Positions 1 to 7,724 of a DNA stretch of 12,303 nucleotides are shown in pieces. The stretch lies in contig JAPTWT010000328.1 in the NCBI GenBank assembly GCA_028064935.1, positions 1-12,303 on the forward strand, given 5' to 3'. Source of the stretch: Gammaproteobacteria bacterium (GTDB lineage: Bacteria > Pseudomonadota > Gammaproteobacteria > Acidiferrobacterales > Acidiferrobacteraceae). A model generated the notes under the pieces. The model saw only the letters and a program-made list of their open reading frames with translations. It searched no databases and was not told the DNA's origin. How positions within the stretch are numbered: the first letter of the stretch is position 1; the number at the start of each line of letters is the position of its first letter. The position numbers were made by a program, and so were the translations under genes.

Positions 1-1612
1 GACTCTGACCAAAGTATCCGTAGAGTGTGCGATAGACGCGGTATATGGACTCGTACGCCTTGACCCGATTTGCGTCTGGCAGGTAGAGTGCGCCGATGGG
101 CGGCGCCAATTTCTTCACCGCTTCTCCGATGGATGAGAATCCGCCGTTTGGACTGCCTGCCGCGACCGCTCCAAAGAGGGCCGCGCCGCGCGCCGCTATC
201 TCTTTGGACGCGGGAACGGCAACGGGCAGACCGCAGATATCGGCGTACAGTTGCATGAGCAGTGGACTCTTGTGCGGCAGGCCGCCGCAACCGACGAGCC
301 GTGTGAATGTCACTCCGCGTTCAGCGAAGTTGTCGAGGATCCGCCTTGTGCCGAAGGCGATCGATTCCAACAACGCTCGATAGATATCCGGCGCCTTTGT
401 CGCGAGCGTGAGACCGACGACCACGCCGCCAAGGTCCGCGTCTCCGAGGATGCTGCGATTGCCGTTCCACCAGTCGAGCGCGACCAGACCGGACTGACCA
501 GGCAGCAGATGCGTCGCTTGCGCCTCCAACTCCTCATAGAGAGAACGACCATTTGCGGTCGCCTGATCTTGATAGTGGCCCGGAACAGACTCATTGACAA
601 ACCAAGCCAGCATGTCTCCGACGGCCGCCTGCCCGGACTCGTAGCCGAAGTATCCTGGCAGGATGCCGTCCTTCACAACTCCGGTAATTCCCGGAACCAG
701 CACGAGTTCGCGCGTCATGGCCAAGTGGCAGATGGAGGTGCCCAGCACCATGACAAACTGGTCAGGCTCGCCAATCCCTGCTCCAGGGACTGACGCGTGG
801 GCGTCGACGTTGCCGACGGCGACAGCCGTATGCGCTGGCAATCCCAGTTGTTCCGCCCACCCGGGCGTCAAATACCCTGCGCGCTTGCCGGCGGGATGGA
901 ATTCCCCGCCCAACAGGCGCTCTGGATCCGTGAACTCCGGGTGAATCGCCGTGAACAACTCAGGCTTGGGCAGTAGTGCGGTCTCGCCGCGCAACGCCTT
1001 GTAGCCGGCGGCACAGGCGTTGCGCGCCAGGTTTCCGGTCAATTGCCACACCACCCAGTCTCCCGCTTCTACAAATGCCGCCGCCTGGTCGTATACCGCG
1101 CGGTCTTCGGCAAAGATCTCGAGGAGTTTGGGGAAGTACCATTCCGATGAAATGCGTCCACCGTAGTGTGAGAGGAACTCCGCGTGCGTGCGGTTGGCTT
1201 CTGCATTTATGCGGTCAGCCCATGGTTGGGCGGCGTGGTGTTTCCAAAGTTTGGGCCACGCGTGAGGTCTCGCGGTCCAGGCATCCACTTTACACAGTGG
1301 GGTGCCAGCGTCCGTGGTCGGCATCACTGTGCACGAGGTGAAGTCGATGCCGATTCCGATCACGTCAGCCGCCATGACGCCGGACTGGCGCAATGCCTCC
1401 GGGACCCCCTGGATGAGTACAGCAAGGTAGTCATCAGGATCCTGCAGCGCGTAGTCAGTGGGGAGCAGGGTGCCGTCCGGCGGGAAGGAATGGTCAATGA
1501 CGCCGTGCGCGTACGCAACCGTGACGGACGCCATTTCGTCGCCCGTATCCAAATTCAGGACCAGGACGCGTCCACTCTCCGTTCCATAGTCGATACCGAT
1601 CGCGTAGGACAT
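1..1612 (-). CDS. araB: L-ribulokinase (FGGY family), C-terminus cut by window edge
   Basis: This frame is open from an ATG at 1612 to the window edge without a stop, giving 537 codons. AraB proteins are usually about 560 residues, so only some 20-30 are missing. Visible marks are the N-terminal nucleotide-binding motif DYGTESGR (residues 8-15), the AraB-like stretch LWKHHAAQP (122-130), GNVDAH (267-272) with the probable catalytic base Asp270, YESGQ (324-328) and LDWWNGNRS (379-387). Lys205, Asp270 and Glu325 line up, with a small offset, with the substrate-contacting Lys, Asp and Glu known in Bacillus-type ribulokinase. The family phosphorylates L-ribulose and some other 2-ketopentoses with ATP in the cytoplasm. 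A GGAGG site lies 7 nt before the ATG, and only 14 nt separate the gene from the upstream regulator stop, so it is the fifth gene of the minus-strand operon. No arabinose isomerase or epimerase is visible in the window, so the true substrate may differ from L-ribulose. Confidence 0.88.
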   Translation of the reverse strand, partial: MSYAIGIDYGTESGRVLVLNLDTGDEMASVTVAYAHGVIDHSFPPDGTLLPTDYALQDPDDYLAVLIQGVPEALRQSGVMAADVIGIGIDFTSCTVMPTTDAGTPLCKVDAWTARPHAWPKLWKHHAAQPWADRINAEANRTHAEFLSHYGGRISSEWYFPKLLEIFAEDRAVYDQAAAFVEAGDWVVWQLTGNLARNACAAGYKALRGETALLPKPELFTAIHPEFTDPERLLGGEFHPAGKRAGYLTPGWAEQLGLPAHTAVAVGNVDAHASVPGAGIGEPDQFVMVLGTSICHLAMTRELVLVPGITGVVKDGILPGYFGYESGQAAVGDMLAWFVNESVPGHYQDQATANGRSLYEELEAQATHLLPGQSGLVALDWWNGNRSILGDADLGGVVVGLTLATKAPDIYRALLESIAFGTRRILDNFAERGVTFTRLVGCGGLPHKSPLLMQLYADICGLPVAVPASKEIAARGAALFGAVAAGSPNGGFSSIGEAVKKLAPPIGALYLPDANRVKAYESIYRVYRTLYGYFGQS

Positions 1613-1626
1613 GCACGCGCCTCCAT

Positions 1627-2274
1627 TCACCCGATGAGAATATGGCGTCCGATATCCAGGTGCGTTTGCGTTGCCTTTATGGCTGCGGCTTCGTCTCCGC
1701 TCACAATACCCTCAAAAATGGCCAGGTGATCTGCGTAGGACACCCGAATCCTGTTCAGACTCTTCCTCAAGACGGACAACGCGATCCGATACATGGAGTC
1801 ATTTATTTTCATCATAATCTGGGTGATTTCTCTATTTCCGTACACTTCGGTCAGCTTAAGATGGAACGCAAGATCAAGCTGGGTGAAGACGGCGAAGTCG
1901 GACGCCAGGACTGCTTCCTGTTGTTGGTTGAGATTGTGCCTGAATACTTCCTGCATCTCTGCGGTCCACGTGCGGCAACTCAGCTTTTGAATGACGTAGG
2001 TCTCGACGGCAAGACGGAGATCGTAGATTTCCACAGAGCGTTCCATGGACAAGTCGGCCACCGTCATTCCCTTGTCCGGAGTATAGAGGAGCAAATCTTC
2101 CGCCTGCAACCGTTCCATCGCGGCGCGGATCGGAGTCCGGCTCATTCCAAGAAGCTCGACGAGAATCCTCTCGGTGAGCATCGCCCCGGGCTGCAGTTCG
2201 CCGTTTAGAATCAACTGCTTGATCAATTCGTACGCCTTGTCCTTCAGGGGAGTCATTGCCTGTGAGCTCATCAT
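1627..2274 (-). CDS. GntR family transcriptional regulator, FadR/FCD subfamily
   Basis: The protein has 215 residues, normal for the FCD subfamily. Residues 8-75 form the winged helix-turn-helix, with the family-typical stretch PGAMLTERILVELLGMSRTPIRAAMERL. Residues 80-210 form the all-helical FCD effector domain. Asp134, His138, His183 and His205 fit the four metal ligands of metal-binding FCD domains. These regulators usually repress sugar or sugar-acid operons until a small acid or sugar effector binds. The gene starts with two ATG codons in a row (2274 and 2271) behind a GGAGG site. The second has the better spacing (8 nt against 5), so either could be used. It lies 34 nt after the TIM-barrel gene and 14 nt before the kinase. 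The TTGTATACAA palindromes at 4875 and 10421 have the TNGT..ACNA form of FadR-type sites and are its likely targets, which would make it autoregulatory. The effector is unknown. Confidence 0.9.
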   Translation of the reverse strand: MMSSQAMTPLKDKAYELIKQLILNGELQPGAMLTERILVELLGMSRTPIRAAMERLQAEDLLLYTPDKGMTVADLSMERSVEIYDLRLAVETYVIQKLSCRTWTAEMQEVFRHNLNQQQEAVLASDFAVFTQLDLAFHLKLTEVYGNREITQIMMKINDSMYRIALSVLRKSLNRIRVSYADHLAIFEGIVSGDEAAAIKATQTHLDIGRHILIG

Positions 2275-2308
2275 GGTTCCCTCCTGTGGTCTGGCAGTTC
2301 ACACGCTT

Positions 2309-3124
2309 CTATATCAACGTTCCAAACCAGGCGTTACAGTGTTGGCTGAGGAACGTGATCGACTGTACGAGCCGTTGCCGTTCATTCTCCCGCGTGCGTT
2401 CCAGTGTGAGCGCCCAAGGAACCCATTGTTCAAGAATAAACGAGACGTCTGCGTCTCCGAAGAACCGGATGACGCTCATGATGTCCAACATTCCGTCTCC
2501 AAGGGGCGCTCCCGTGACAATCACACTCATTTTATCCGATGACCGTCGAATATTGTAGTCCTTCAGATGTACACTGGTACAATATGGTTTTGATACGCTC
2601 GCGATGTCATGAAACGTCTCAGGAACCTCAAGAGAGTTGGCCGTATCGACGCAAAGACTGACCATGGAACTGCCCAGGGACCTGACCAGGTCTACGAGCC
2701 AGATCATCGGGTGAAGGCCGTGATTTTCAATCATAAGGTGAACCTGGCTGGCCGCGAGCAAGGGCGTTACGTCCTGCAGCTGACGCACAGCCTCGTCGAA
2801 TTCAGTCGTCGTGACGAGTGTCCGAATGCGTTTCGCGCCGATTGCACCACACAGTTCGATATAAGGTTGCACCTGTTCCGCACGGGTTCCCGTAGTTGCC
2901 AATTCCAATTGGACACCTGCGTCAACCGCTCTGTCACGGATGAGCGAAGCGTTCTGTGCGAGCAAGGCATAGGGGACGTTGTCCCCGAACTGGACGATCC
3001 GAAGGTGGTATCGCCGCGCGAGATCCAGGAGATCGAGCGGACTCAGAACCGCAGGGGCGTCCGTCACTCCGGGAATCCCGAAACTCCACGGCAAGGCGTA
3101 CGTGCTGATACCCAATTTCAACAT
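2309..3124 (-). CDS. Sugar phosphate isomerase/epimerase-like TIM-barrel protein
   Basis: The product has 271 residues, normal for the xylose isomerase-like TIM-barrel (AP endonuclease 2) superfamily. The start is LGISTYALPWSF. Likely metal ligands are Glu133 (MIENHG), Asp160 (CVDTANS), His186 (VHLKDY) and Glu232 (ILEQW), the usual Glu-Asp-His-Glu set, with LGDG at 208-211. Such enzymes use a divalent metal to move a carbonyl or epimerise a ketose; some relatives decarboxylate 3-oxo sugar acids. The ATG at 3124 is the only option nearby, because an in-frame TAA lies directly upstream. The best Shine-Dalgarno-like sequence (GGAGAG, 3138-3143) is 13 nt away, which is long and may mean weak or coupled translation. 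The gene follows the SDR gene by 30 nt in the same operon. Its exact reaction cannot be told from sequence. Confidence 0.8.
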   Translation of the reverse strand: MLKLGISTYALPWSFGIPGVTDAPAVLSPLDLLDLARRYHLRIVQFGDNVPYALLAQNASLIRDRAVDAGVQLELATTGTRAEQVQPYIELCGAIGAKRIRTLVTTTEFDEAVRQLQDVTPLLAASQVHLMIENHGLHPMIWLVDLVRSLGSSMVSLCVDTANSLEVPETFHDIASVSKPYCTSVHLKDYNIRRSSDKMSVIVTGAPLGDGMLDIMSVIRFFGDADVSFILEQWVPWALTLERTRENERQRLVQSITFLSQHCNAWFGTLI

Positions 3125-3154
3125 TTAGTTCAATCTTCTCTCCGGTGAAATGGT

Positions 3155-3910
3155 TCATAGATCGACTCGGCTTGCGGTAAAGCCTCCATCGACAACAATC
3201 TCGGCGCACGTGACGAAAGCTGCGGCAGGTCCCAACAAGAAGTGAATGACGTTCGCCACATCCTCTGGAGTGCCCAGGCGAGCCAGTGGAATCTTACGTG
3301 TGTGTTCCACATGCGCGGCCTCCGGGTCCGGGTAGGCGCCCATGGTCTTGCGGTACATCGGCGTATCAATCGGCCCTGGGAGCACGCAATTCACGCGAAC
3401 TCCGAACGGTGCAAGGTCAAATCCCAACGCCTTCGTGAATTGCCGGACCCCGCCCTTGGAGGCGCAGTACGCGATATGATCAGGCGCGACGATCAATCCC
3501 AGGACGGAGGCGACATTTACGATCGAACCCCGCGAGCTCTTCAGGGATGGGACGGCATATTTGCACGTCAGGAACATTGATGTAACGTTTATGTCCCATT
3601 GCCGACGCCATTGTTGCAGGCTCATCACCTCAATGCCCGCCATCATCTCCACACCCGCGCTGTTAATCAGCCCCCGCACGGACAGGCCCTCGCTTTGGAG
3701 ATCGGTGAACAGAAGTGACACGTTGGACTCGTCCGTTACGTCCGCCGCCACCACTTTGACGGCTTTCTCCGTGGACATGCACTCGCGCGTGCGCTGCAGT
3801 CCCTCGCGATCTCGATCCACCAGCGTGACGTGTTCAAAGTACTGGCCTGCCTGCAGTACGCAGGCCCGGCCTATCCCGGACGCCGCGCCGGTAACCACAA
3901 GTGTGTCCAA
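3155..3910 (-). CDS. Short-chain dehydrogenase/reductase (classical SDR)
   Basis: This is a complete classical SDR of 251 residues. It shows the cofactor motif TGAASGIG (7-14), Asp32 at the end of the second strand (VDRDR, suggesting NAD rather than NADP), Asp57 in AADVTD, NSAG (83-86), Asn108, the catalytic Ser135, Tyr148 and Lys152 (YCASK), and PGPIDTPM (178-185). The family oxidises or reduces an alcohol/carbonyl pair, here probably on a sugar, polyol or sugar acid given the neighbours. The start is TTG (3910-3908), supported by a strong GGAGGAG site about 7 nt upstream; no ATG at this end fits the start of the Rossmann fold. It lies 39 nt after the upstream oxidoreductase gene and 30 nt before the TIM-barrel gene. 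Substrate is unknown. Confidence 0.88.
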   Translation of the reverse strand: MDTLVVTGAASGIGRACVLQAGQYFEHVTLVDRDREGLQRTRECMSTEKAVKVVAADVTDESNVSLLFTDLQSEGLSVRGLINSAGVEMMAGIEVMSLQQWRRQWDINVTSMFLTCKYAVPSLKSSRGSIVNVASVLGLIVAPDHIAYCASKGGVRQFTKALGFDLAPFGVRVNCVLPGPIDTPMYRKTMGAYPDPEAAHVEHTRKIPLARLGTPEDVANVIHFLLGPAAAFVTCAEIVVDGGFTASRVDL

Positions 3911-3949
3911 TGGGTCTCCTCCTCGCGAATGACTCGGGCGCCGGTCGAT

Positions 3950-4804
3950 TTACTTAGAATACGTTTCCTGTGGTCTCGGGTGTCCGAGCATAGCGTGAAT
4001 TTGGTCGCGGATGCTGTCTTCTTCAAACAGCGAGGACCAATTGTTGCGGATCACGCGCTGCCTTCCGTAGTCAATGGCGATCTTGGCCGCGTCCGAAAAC
4101 GGGTTGCCTGCCTCGCCAAACACAATGCCGAGCTCGATGTTGAGGTGGCCGAACATGAAGTCGAGAGCCGCGTCTCGCGGCACGCCGAACCTGACCGCCT
4201 CGTCCACCGCGTCTTTTGCCGTGGCGACCAGGGCAGCGCCGATGGTTTCCGCCATGGCGGGTTCTAAGATAGCCATTTGGTGGAGCGTGAGCCGATGCGC
4301 CCGAGTGACCGGGGCGTAGAGAATCCGCGCCAGATTCTCTCCGTCCGTATACTGTGTCTCGTCTCCTTGGACCAGTGCGCAAACGATCGCCTGCGGCGAG
4401 ACAAGGCCGCCGAAGAAGTCGCGGCGTTCCACGGGCGTGGCGTCGTAGTTAAAGACGGACGGGTGGCAGGGATGGGTGACAAACAAGGCAAGGTCGTCGC
4501 GAAGGGTCACACTTCCGATATAGGCGGCGGCCGGGTCAAGCAGCACCAACATGGAACCGGCTTTCATGAGAGGTACAATGTCTCGCGACACCTGGCCGAT
4601 GACGCGATCCGGCACGGCCAGGATCACGACTTCGGATCGCGCGACAACCTGGTCGGCCGGATGGACCGGTCGACCGCGCGCCTGCATTCTCTCGACCGCG
4701 TCTGGCGCAGTCTCAACATAGAATGTCTGTTGGCCGTGCTTCTCCAGATTGTCGGCGAGGCGGGTTCCCATCTTCCCGCCAGCCCCGATGAGGGTAATCT
4801 GCAT
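3950..4804 (-). CDS. NAD-dependent oxidoreductase with PGDH_C-type C-terminal domain
   Basis: The 284-residue product begins with a Rossmann fold (MQITLIGAGGKMG; GAGGKMG at 7-13). Glu31 after the second strand suggests NAD. The distinctive middle and C-terminal blocks are HPCHPSVF (111-118), ERRDFFGG (126-133), HQMAILEPAMAET (175-187) and GHLNIELGIVFGE (219-231). They match my memory of the putative phosphogluconate dehydrogenase C-terminal (PGDH_C) family. That family includes D-apionate oxidoisomerases, which oxidise and rearrange a branched sugar acid. Membership of that exact activity is inference. The frame stays open upstream to 4903, but the ATG at 4804 was chosen because the Rossmann fold begins there and the longer version would run into the promoter. 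An AAGGGAG site lies 12 nt upstream. It is the first gene of the minus-strand operon. Confidence 0.8.
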   Translation of the reverse strand: MQITLIGAGGKMGTRLADNLEKHGQQTFYVETAPDAVERMQARGRPVHPADQVVARSEVVILAVPDRVIGQVSRDIVPLMKAGSMLVLLDPAAAYIGSVTLRDDLALFVTHPCHPSVFNYDATPVERRDFFGGLVSPQAIVCALVQGDETQYTDGENLARILYAPVTRAHRLTLHQMAILEPAMAETIGAALVATAKDAVDEAVRFGVPRDAALDFMFGHLNIELGIVFGEAGNPFSDAAKIAIDYGRQRVIRNNWSSLFEEDSIRDQIHAMLGHPRPQETYSK

Positions 4805-4874
4805 AAGATCTTCTAACTCCCTTCGAGGTGTGGACCTGGTGGGTCCAGCGGAGCGCTCGCAACCCACGAACACA

Positions 4875-4884
4875 TTGTATACAA
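4875..4884. promoter_or_regulatory. Palindromic operator TTGTATACAA, probable GntR/FCD site (copy 1)
   Basis: This is a perfect 10-bp palindrome of the TNGT..ACNA form known for FadR-subfamily GntR regulators. It lies 6 bp before the rightward -35 box and overlaps the leftward -10 box. The same palindrome sits at the same position in front of the second transporter promoter (10421-10430). Assignment to the GntR gene at 1627-2274 is inference from proximity and site type. Confidence 0.7.
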
Positions 4885-4889
4885 AATGT

Positions 4890-4903
4890 CTTGACAGGGT
4901 CAA
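4890..4903. repeat. Inverted repeat CTTGAC-AGG-GTCAAG covering both -35 boxes
   Basis: Two perfect 6-bp arms with a 3-bp centre. One arm holds the rightward -35 box (TTGACA, 4891-4896) and the other the leftward -35 box (TTGACC on the minus strand). It may simply reflect two -35 boxes placed back to back, or be a second regulator site. The second module retains the arms with one mismatch (CTTGAC-GGA-GTCGAG, 10436-10450). Confidence 0.5.
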
Positions 4904-4919
4904 GTGTGTCTGATAAATT
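4891..4919 (+). promoter_or_regulatory. Predicted extended -10 promoter of the CUT2 transporter operon
   Basis: TTGACA (4891-4896) and TAAATT (4914-4919) are separated by exactly 17 bp, with a TG dinucleotide one base before the -10 box (extended -10). Transcription would begin near 4926, leaving a leader of about 138 nt before the first transporter gene. The promoter overlaps the leftward one, so the two probably compete or are repressed together. Confidence 0.68.
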
Positions 4920-4975
4920 AGCCTCGTCCCTAAACCGCAACAAGACTGCCTGCCAAATGTCGTTCCAAGGAGAGG

Positions 4976-5059
4976 ATGATAGCGATTTCTATTCTGGTCG
5001 GGATGCAGGGTACAGATGTGCCCGTGTTTTCAGGGCAGACGGTAAGAAGGGGGTTTTGA
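4976..5059 (+). CDS. Possible 27-codon leader ORF upstream of the CUT2 binding protein
   Basis: Within the transporter leader, ATG at 4976 follows AAGGAGAGG and opens a 27-codon frame (MIAISILVGMQGTDVPVFSG...) ending at TGA 5057-5059. The stop lies 4 nt before the ATG of the binding protein gene, and the binding site of that gene (AAGGGGG, 5047-5053) lies inside the small ORF. This layout would allow translational coupling. Against it, the AGGAG core is only 3 nt from the ATG, closer than usual, and nothing conserved is known for the peptide. The rest of the 259-nt divergent region holds only the promoters and operator described separately. Confidence 0.25.
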   Translation: MIAISILVGMQGTDVPVFSGQTVRRGF

Positions 5060-5063
5060 TCGA

Positions 5064-6113
5064 ATGTTCGGGCGAAGAGAGAACGGATGCCAGCGCCAGC
5101 GTGGCGCAACACGCCTGTTTGCCAAGTCGCTCATGCTGTCCGGGGTCGTGGGCATGCTCGCGTTGGGATCATCCCAGGCGATTGCATCGGCGCACACGGC
5201 GCACGTCACTGTCAAGCGTGCTCCGGCTAAAAAGTTCGTGCTTGGGGTGTCCATGTACACCTTGACCAACCCCTATTTTGCAGCCATGGCAAAGAGTTTT
5301 CAACAGAACGGCGCCAAAATGGGGCTGCAGGTGCACGTTGCTTCTGCCAATGGAGATCAGGTAACGCAGTTGTCTCAGATTCAGACGTTCATCCAACAAC
5401 ATGTGAGCGCGGTGGCCATCGCGCCACAGAACTCGGTGCCGATTGTAACGGCCGTGGAAGCGCTTAACAAGGCTCACATCCCTGTGTTCTTTATCGACTC
5501 GAATGCGGATCCGAAGATCATGGCACTGGACAAGGCGCATGAGGTCGAAGTGGTCCAGTCAAACAACTTCTTGGGCGGGAAGATCATCGGGGAGGAACTG
5601 GTTCAGTACCTCGGCAAGAAGCCGCGAGCCACGGTGGGTATTGTCAACTTTCCTGAGGCGCAGTCCTGTCGGCTCCGGGATGCGGGATTCCTCAGCGTGA
5701 TCCACAAGTATCCGGGCATAAAAGTCGTCACCACACTGGACGGGAAGGCTTCGCCCCCCGAGGGCCTGAGTGTGGCTTCAGAAATGATCACTGGCCATCC
5801 CACCATGAATGTCATTTTCAGCGACAATGGCCCCGATTCACAGGGGATTGTCCAGGCGATTCGCAGCCAGGGAAAGACGGGCAAAGTGGCGCTGTTCGGA
5901 TTCTCAAGCTCACGGCAAAACATCTTGTACGTTCAGGAAAACTCGATCTTCAAGGCCGGCGCGCAACAAATGCCCGTCGAGGAGGCGAAGATCGAAGTGG
6001 GCAATATATGGAAGTATTTGCATGGTGAGCACGTCCCGCCGCAGGTCCTTGCCCCCGTTCCTGGGGTTACGAAGGCCAATATTCACGTCGCACTGTCGAG
6101 AAGTTTCGGCTGA
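5064..6113 (+). CDS. CUT2 (ribose type) sugar ABC transporter substrate-binding protein
   Basis: This 349-residue exported protein has a basic N-region (residues 1-21), a hydrophobic core (22-41) and a probable cleavage site after AIASA. It lacks a lipobox cysteine, unusual for a binding protein if the organism is a monoderm. The mature part is a type I periplasmic binding fold (Peripla_BP_4, RbsB-like): LGVSMYTLTNPYF (60-72), the QIQTFIQQHVSAVAIAPQNS segment that defines one lobe, and NVIFSDNGPDSQGIVQAI in the other. It captures a sugar outside the cell and delivers it to the permease encoded downstream. The ATG at 5064 has an AAGGGGG site 10 nt upstream. It is the first gene of the rightward operon, 72 nt before the ATPase. 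The ligand cannot be read from sequence. Confidence 0.88.
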   Translation: MFGRRENGCQRQRGATRLFAKSLMLSGVVGMLALGSSQAIASAHTAHVTVKRAPAKKFVLGVSMYTLTNPYFAAMAKSFQQNGAKMGLQVHVASANGDQVTQLSQIQTFIQQHVSAVAIAPQNSVPIVTAVEALNKAHIPVFFIDSNADPKIMALDKAHEVEVVQSNNFLGGKIIGEELVQYLGKKPRATVGIVNFPEAQSCRLRDAGFLSVIHKYPGIKVVTTLDGKASPPEGLSVASEMITGHPTMNVIFSDNGPDSQGIVQAIRSQGKTGKVALFGFSSSRQNILYVQENSIFKAGAQQMPVEEAKIEVGNIWKYLHGEHVPPQVLAPVPGVTKANIHVALSRSFG

Positions 6114-6185
6114 TTCGAATCGGGATGCCGGGGGAATGCGGGACAGATGGCCACATTCCTCCGTTATCGTTCGGGGTGACTTCAA

Positions 6186-7724
6186 GTGCGGATTCTCGAA
6201 TTACGTGAGTTGGGGAAGTCCTATAACGGGAACAAGGTGCTGCGCAACGTGACGGCATCCCTCCGTACGGGAGAGATTCATGCGCTGGTCGGTCACAACG
6301 GTGCTGGCAAGTCGACCTTGCTGAAGATTCTCTCCGGTGTGGAATCGCCGGATGAAGGCGACATTCAGATTTCCGGAAGAAGTGTTCGATTTCGATCTCC
6401 CGGAGAGGCGCAGGCTGAGGGAATCGCATGCGTCTATCAAGAGCTTCGCGTCATCAATCAGTTGAGCGTCGCAGAGAACCTGTTCCTCGGGACTCCGGCA
6501 GGCAGGGGAGGGTTGGCGCGCAGGCCAAGAATCCATCGTGAGGCGAAGGAGATTCTCGTCCAGTACGGACTGGCGTTGGATCCCGGGGCTAGAGTTGCGA
6601 CGCTTTCGCATGCCGAGAAGCAGTTGCTTGAGATCGTGGCCGCTCTGCAAAAGCATAGTACGTTTCTCTTTCTGGATGAGCCGACAACGTCGCTCGAATT
6701 TCAGCAAGTCGACATGTTGCTGACGACCATCCGGAATATCGTGCGCCGCAGCGAGACAGGCGTGGTGCTCGTGACGCACAAACTGGATGAAGTGTTCGCC
6801 GTTGCGGATCGAGTGACCGTACTCGCCGAGGGGCGCGTCGTTCTCTCCGGCGACACCGCGAGTTTTGGCCGTGACCAGGTTATCCGGTCCGTCGTGGGCA
6901 ATAAGGAATCCGTCCCCACTGCACCCGGGACGCGCGTCCCCCGGGAGCGAATACGGGATGTCGGCGAGCGATCCCCCGTCATTAGTGTTCGAAATCTCGT
7001 GAGTTCCCGATTGCGCGGGGTAACCCTGGATGTCTATGCAGGTGAGGTACTGGGCCTCTACGGGCTCGTGGGAGCAGGGCGAACAGAATTTCTGCGCGCA
7101 CTGATGGGTCTTGACCGCATCCGGGGAGGCGGACTGCAGTTGCTCGGACATCCGTATCATCCCAGGGGTCCCCAAGATGCGTTAAAGCGCGGCATTACCT
7201 ATCTGACAGAAGATCGACGGATCGATGGATTTGTCCCCCATATGAATTCGATCCAGAATGCCGCCCTTCCCATCTATGCCCGTGAGAGTCGACTTGGGTT
7301 TGTGGCCCATTCGGTTATTGAGAATCTCGCGAGGCAGCAATTTTCCGCGCTGCAGATCCGCGGGGACGTCGAACGAGCGATGAGGTATCTCAGCGGCGGG
7401 AATCAGCAGAAGATACTGTTTGCTCGCGCCGCGCTGCAAAAGCCCATGTTGTTGCTTCTCGATGAACCGACAAAGGGAATCGACCTAGGGGTGAAAGGCG
7501 AGATTTACTCAATCATCCGTTCTTGGGCGCGCGAACAGTCGACCGCGGTCATTGTGGCGTCGACCGAGGAAGAGGAGGTCATTGCGATCAGTGATCGCAT
7601 CGGCATATTCGCGGACGGGCGCTGCACACACGTTTTTGACAACAGTGAGGACGTGACGGCGGCGCATTTGAGGACACTGGCGGTTGGCGGGGAGGACTTT
7701 ATGCATGCGACGGCTACCGAATGA
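6186..7724 (+). CDS. CUT2 sugar ABC transporter ATPase with two nucleotide-binding domains
   Basis: The 512-residue protein has the duplicated layout of RbsA/MglA/AraG. Domain 1 has Walker A GHNGAGKST (36-44), signature LSHAEKQ (140-146), Walker B LFLDEP (161-166) and the switch His198. Domain 2 has the degenerate Walker A GLVGAGRTE (293-301), signature LSGGNQQ (402-408) and Walker B LLLLDEP (422-428). The loss of Lys in the second Walker A is normal in this family, where only one site hydrolyses ATP well. It powers sugar import on the inner face of the membrane. The start is GTG (6186) behind GGGGTGA at 6 nt spacing. Its 3' end overlaps the permease start by 20 nt, so translation is probably coupled. 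Confidence 0.93.
   Translation: MRILELRELGKSYNGNKVLRNVTASLRTGEIHALVGHNGAGKSTLLKILSGVESPDEGDIQISGRSVRFRSPGEAQAEGIACVYQELRVINQLSVAENLFLGTPAGRGGLARRPRIHREAKEILVQYGLALDPGARVATLSHAEKQLLEIVAALQKHSTFLFLDEPTTSLEFQQVDMLLTTIRNIVRRSETGVVLVTHKLDEVFAVADRVTVLAEGRVVLSGDTASFGRDQVIRSVVGNKESVPTAPGTRVPRERIRDVGERSPVISVRNLVSSRLRGVTLDVYAGEVLGLYGLVGAGRTEFLRALMGLDRIRGGGLQLLGHPYHPRGPQDALKRGITYLTEDRRIDGFVPHMNSIQNAALPIYARESRLGFVAHSVIENLARQQFSALQIRGDVERAMRYLSGGNQQKILFARAALQKPMLLLLDEPTKGIDLGVKGEIYSIIRSWAREQSTAVIVASTEEEEVIAISDRIGIFADGRCTHVFDNSEDVTAAHLRTLAVGGEDFMHATATE

Larger units (their letters stand above)
4874..4903 (-). promoter_or_regulatory. Predicted sigma-A type promoter of the minus-strand catabolic operon
   Basis: Read on the minus strand, TTGACC (4903-4898) and TACAAT (4879-4874) are separated by 18 bp, a good vegetative promoter match. 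It would start transcription near 4867, about 60 nt before the first gene of the operon. Its -10 box overlaps the TTGTATACAA palindrome, so a bound regulator would block it directly. In the second copy of this module, where no gene faces left, the matching -35 box has decayed to TCGACT. That contrast supports function here. Confidence 0.6.

Noticed and set aside
251..793. Long plus-strand frames opposite the ribulokinase, such as 251-793 and 1184-1729.
   Set aside because: They mirror a well-supported minus-strand gene, have no recognisable domains and reflect the GC-rich codon pattern of that gene.
4805..4903. N-terminal extension of the PGDH_C oxidoreductase starting at 4903 (33 extra residues).
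   Set aside because: It would start inside the promoter/operator, has no ribosome binding site and precedes a Rossmann fold that normally begins at the protein N-terminus.
6112..6121. Perfect palindrome GATTCGAATC over the stop of the CUT2 binding protein gene.
   Set aside because: Short, unique in the window, not repeated at a promoter and with no T-run, so it is neither a supported operator nor a terminator.
6201..7175. A 324-codon minus-strand frame opposite the ATPase gene.
   Set aside because: The plus strand encodes an unmistakable double ABC ATPase; the antisense frame has low-complexity composition and no family likeness.
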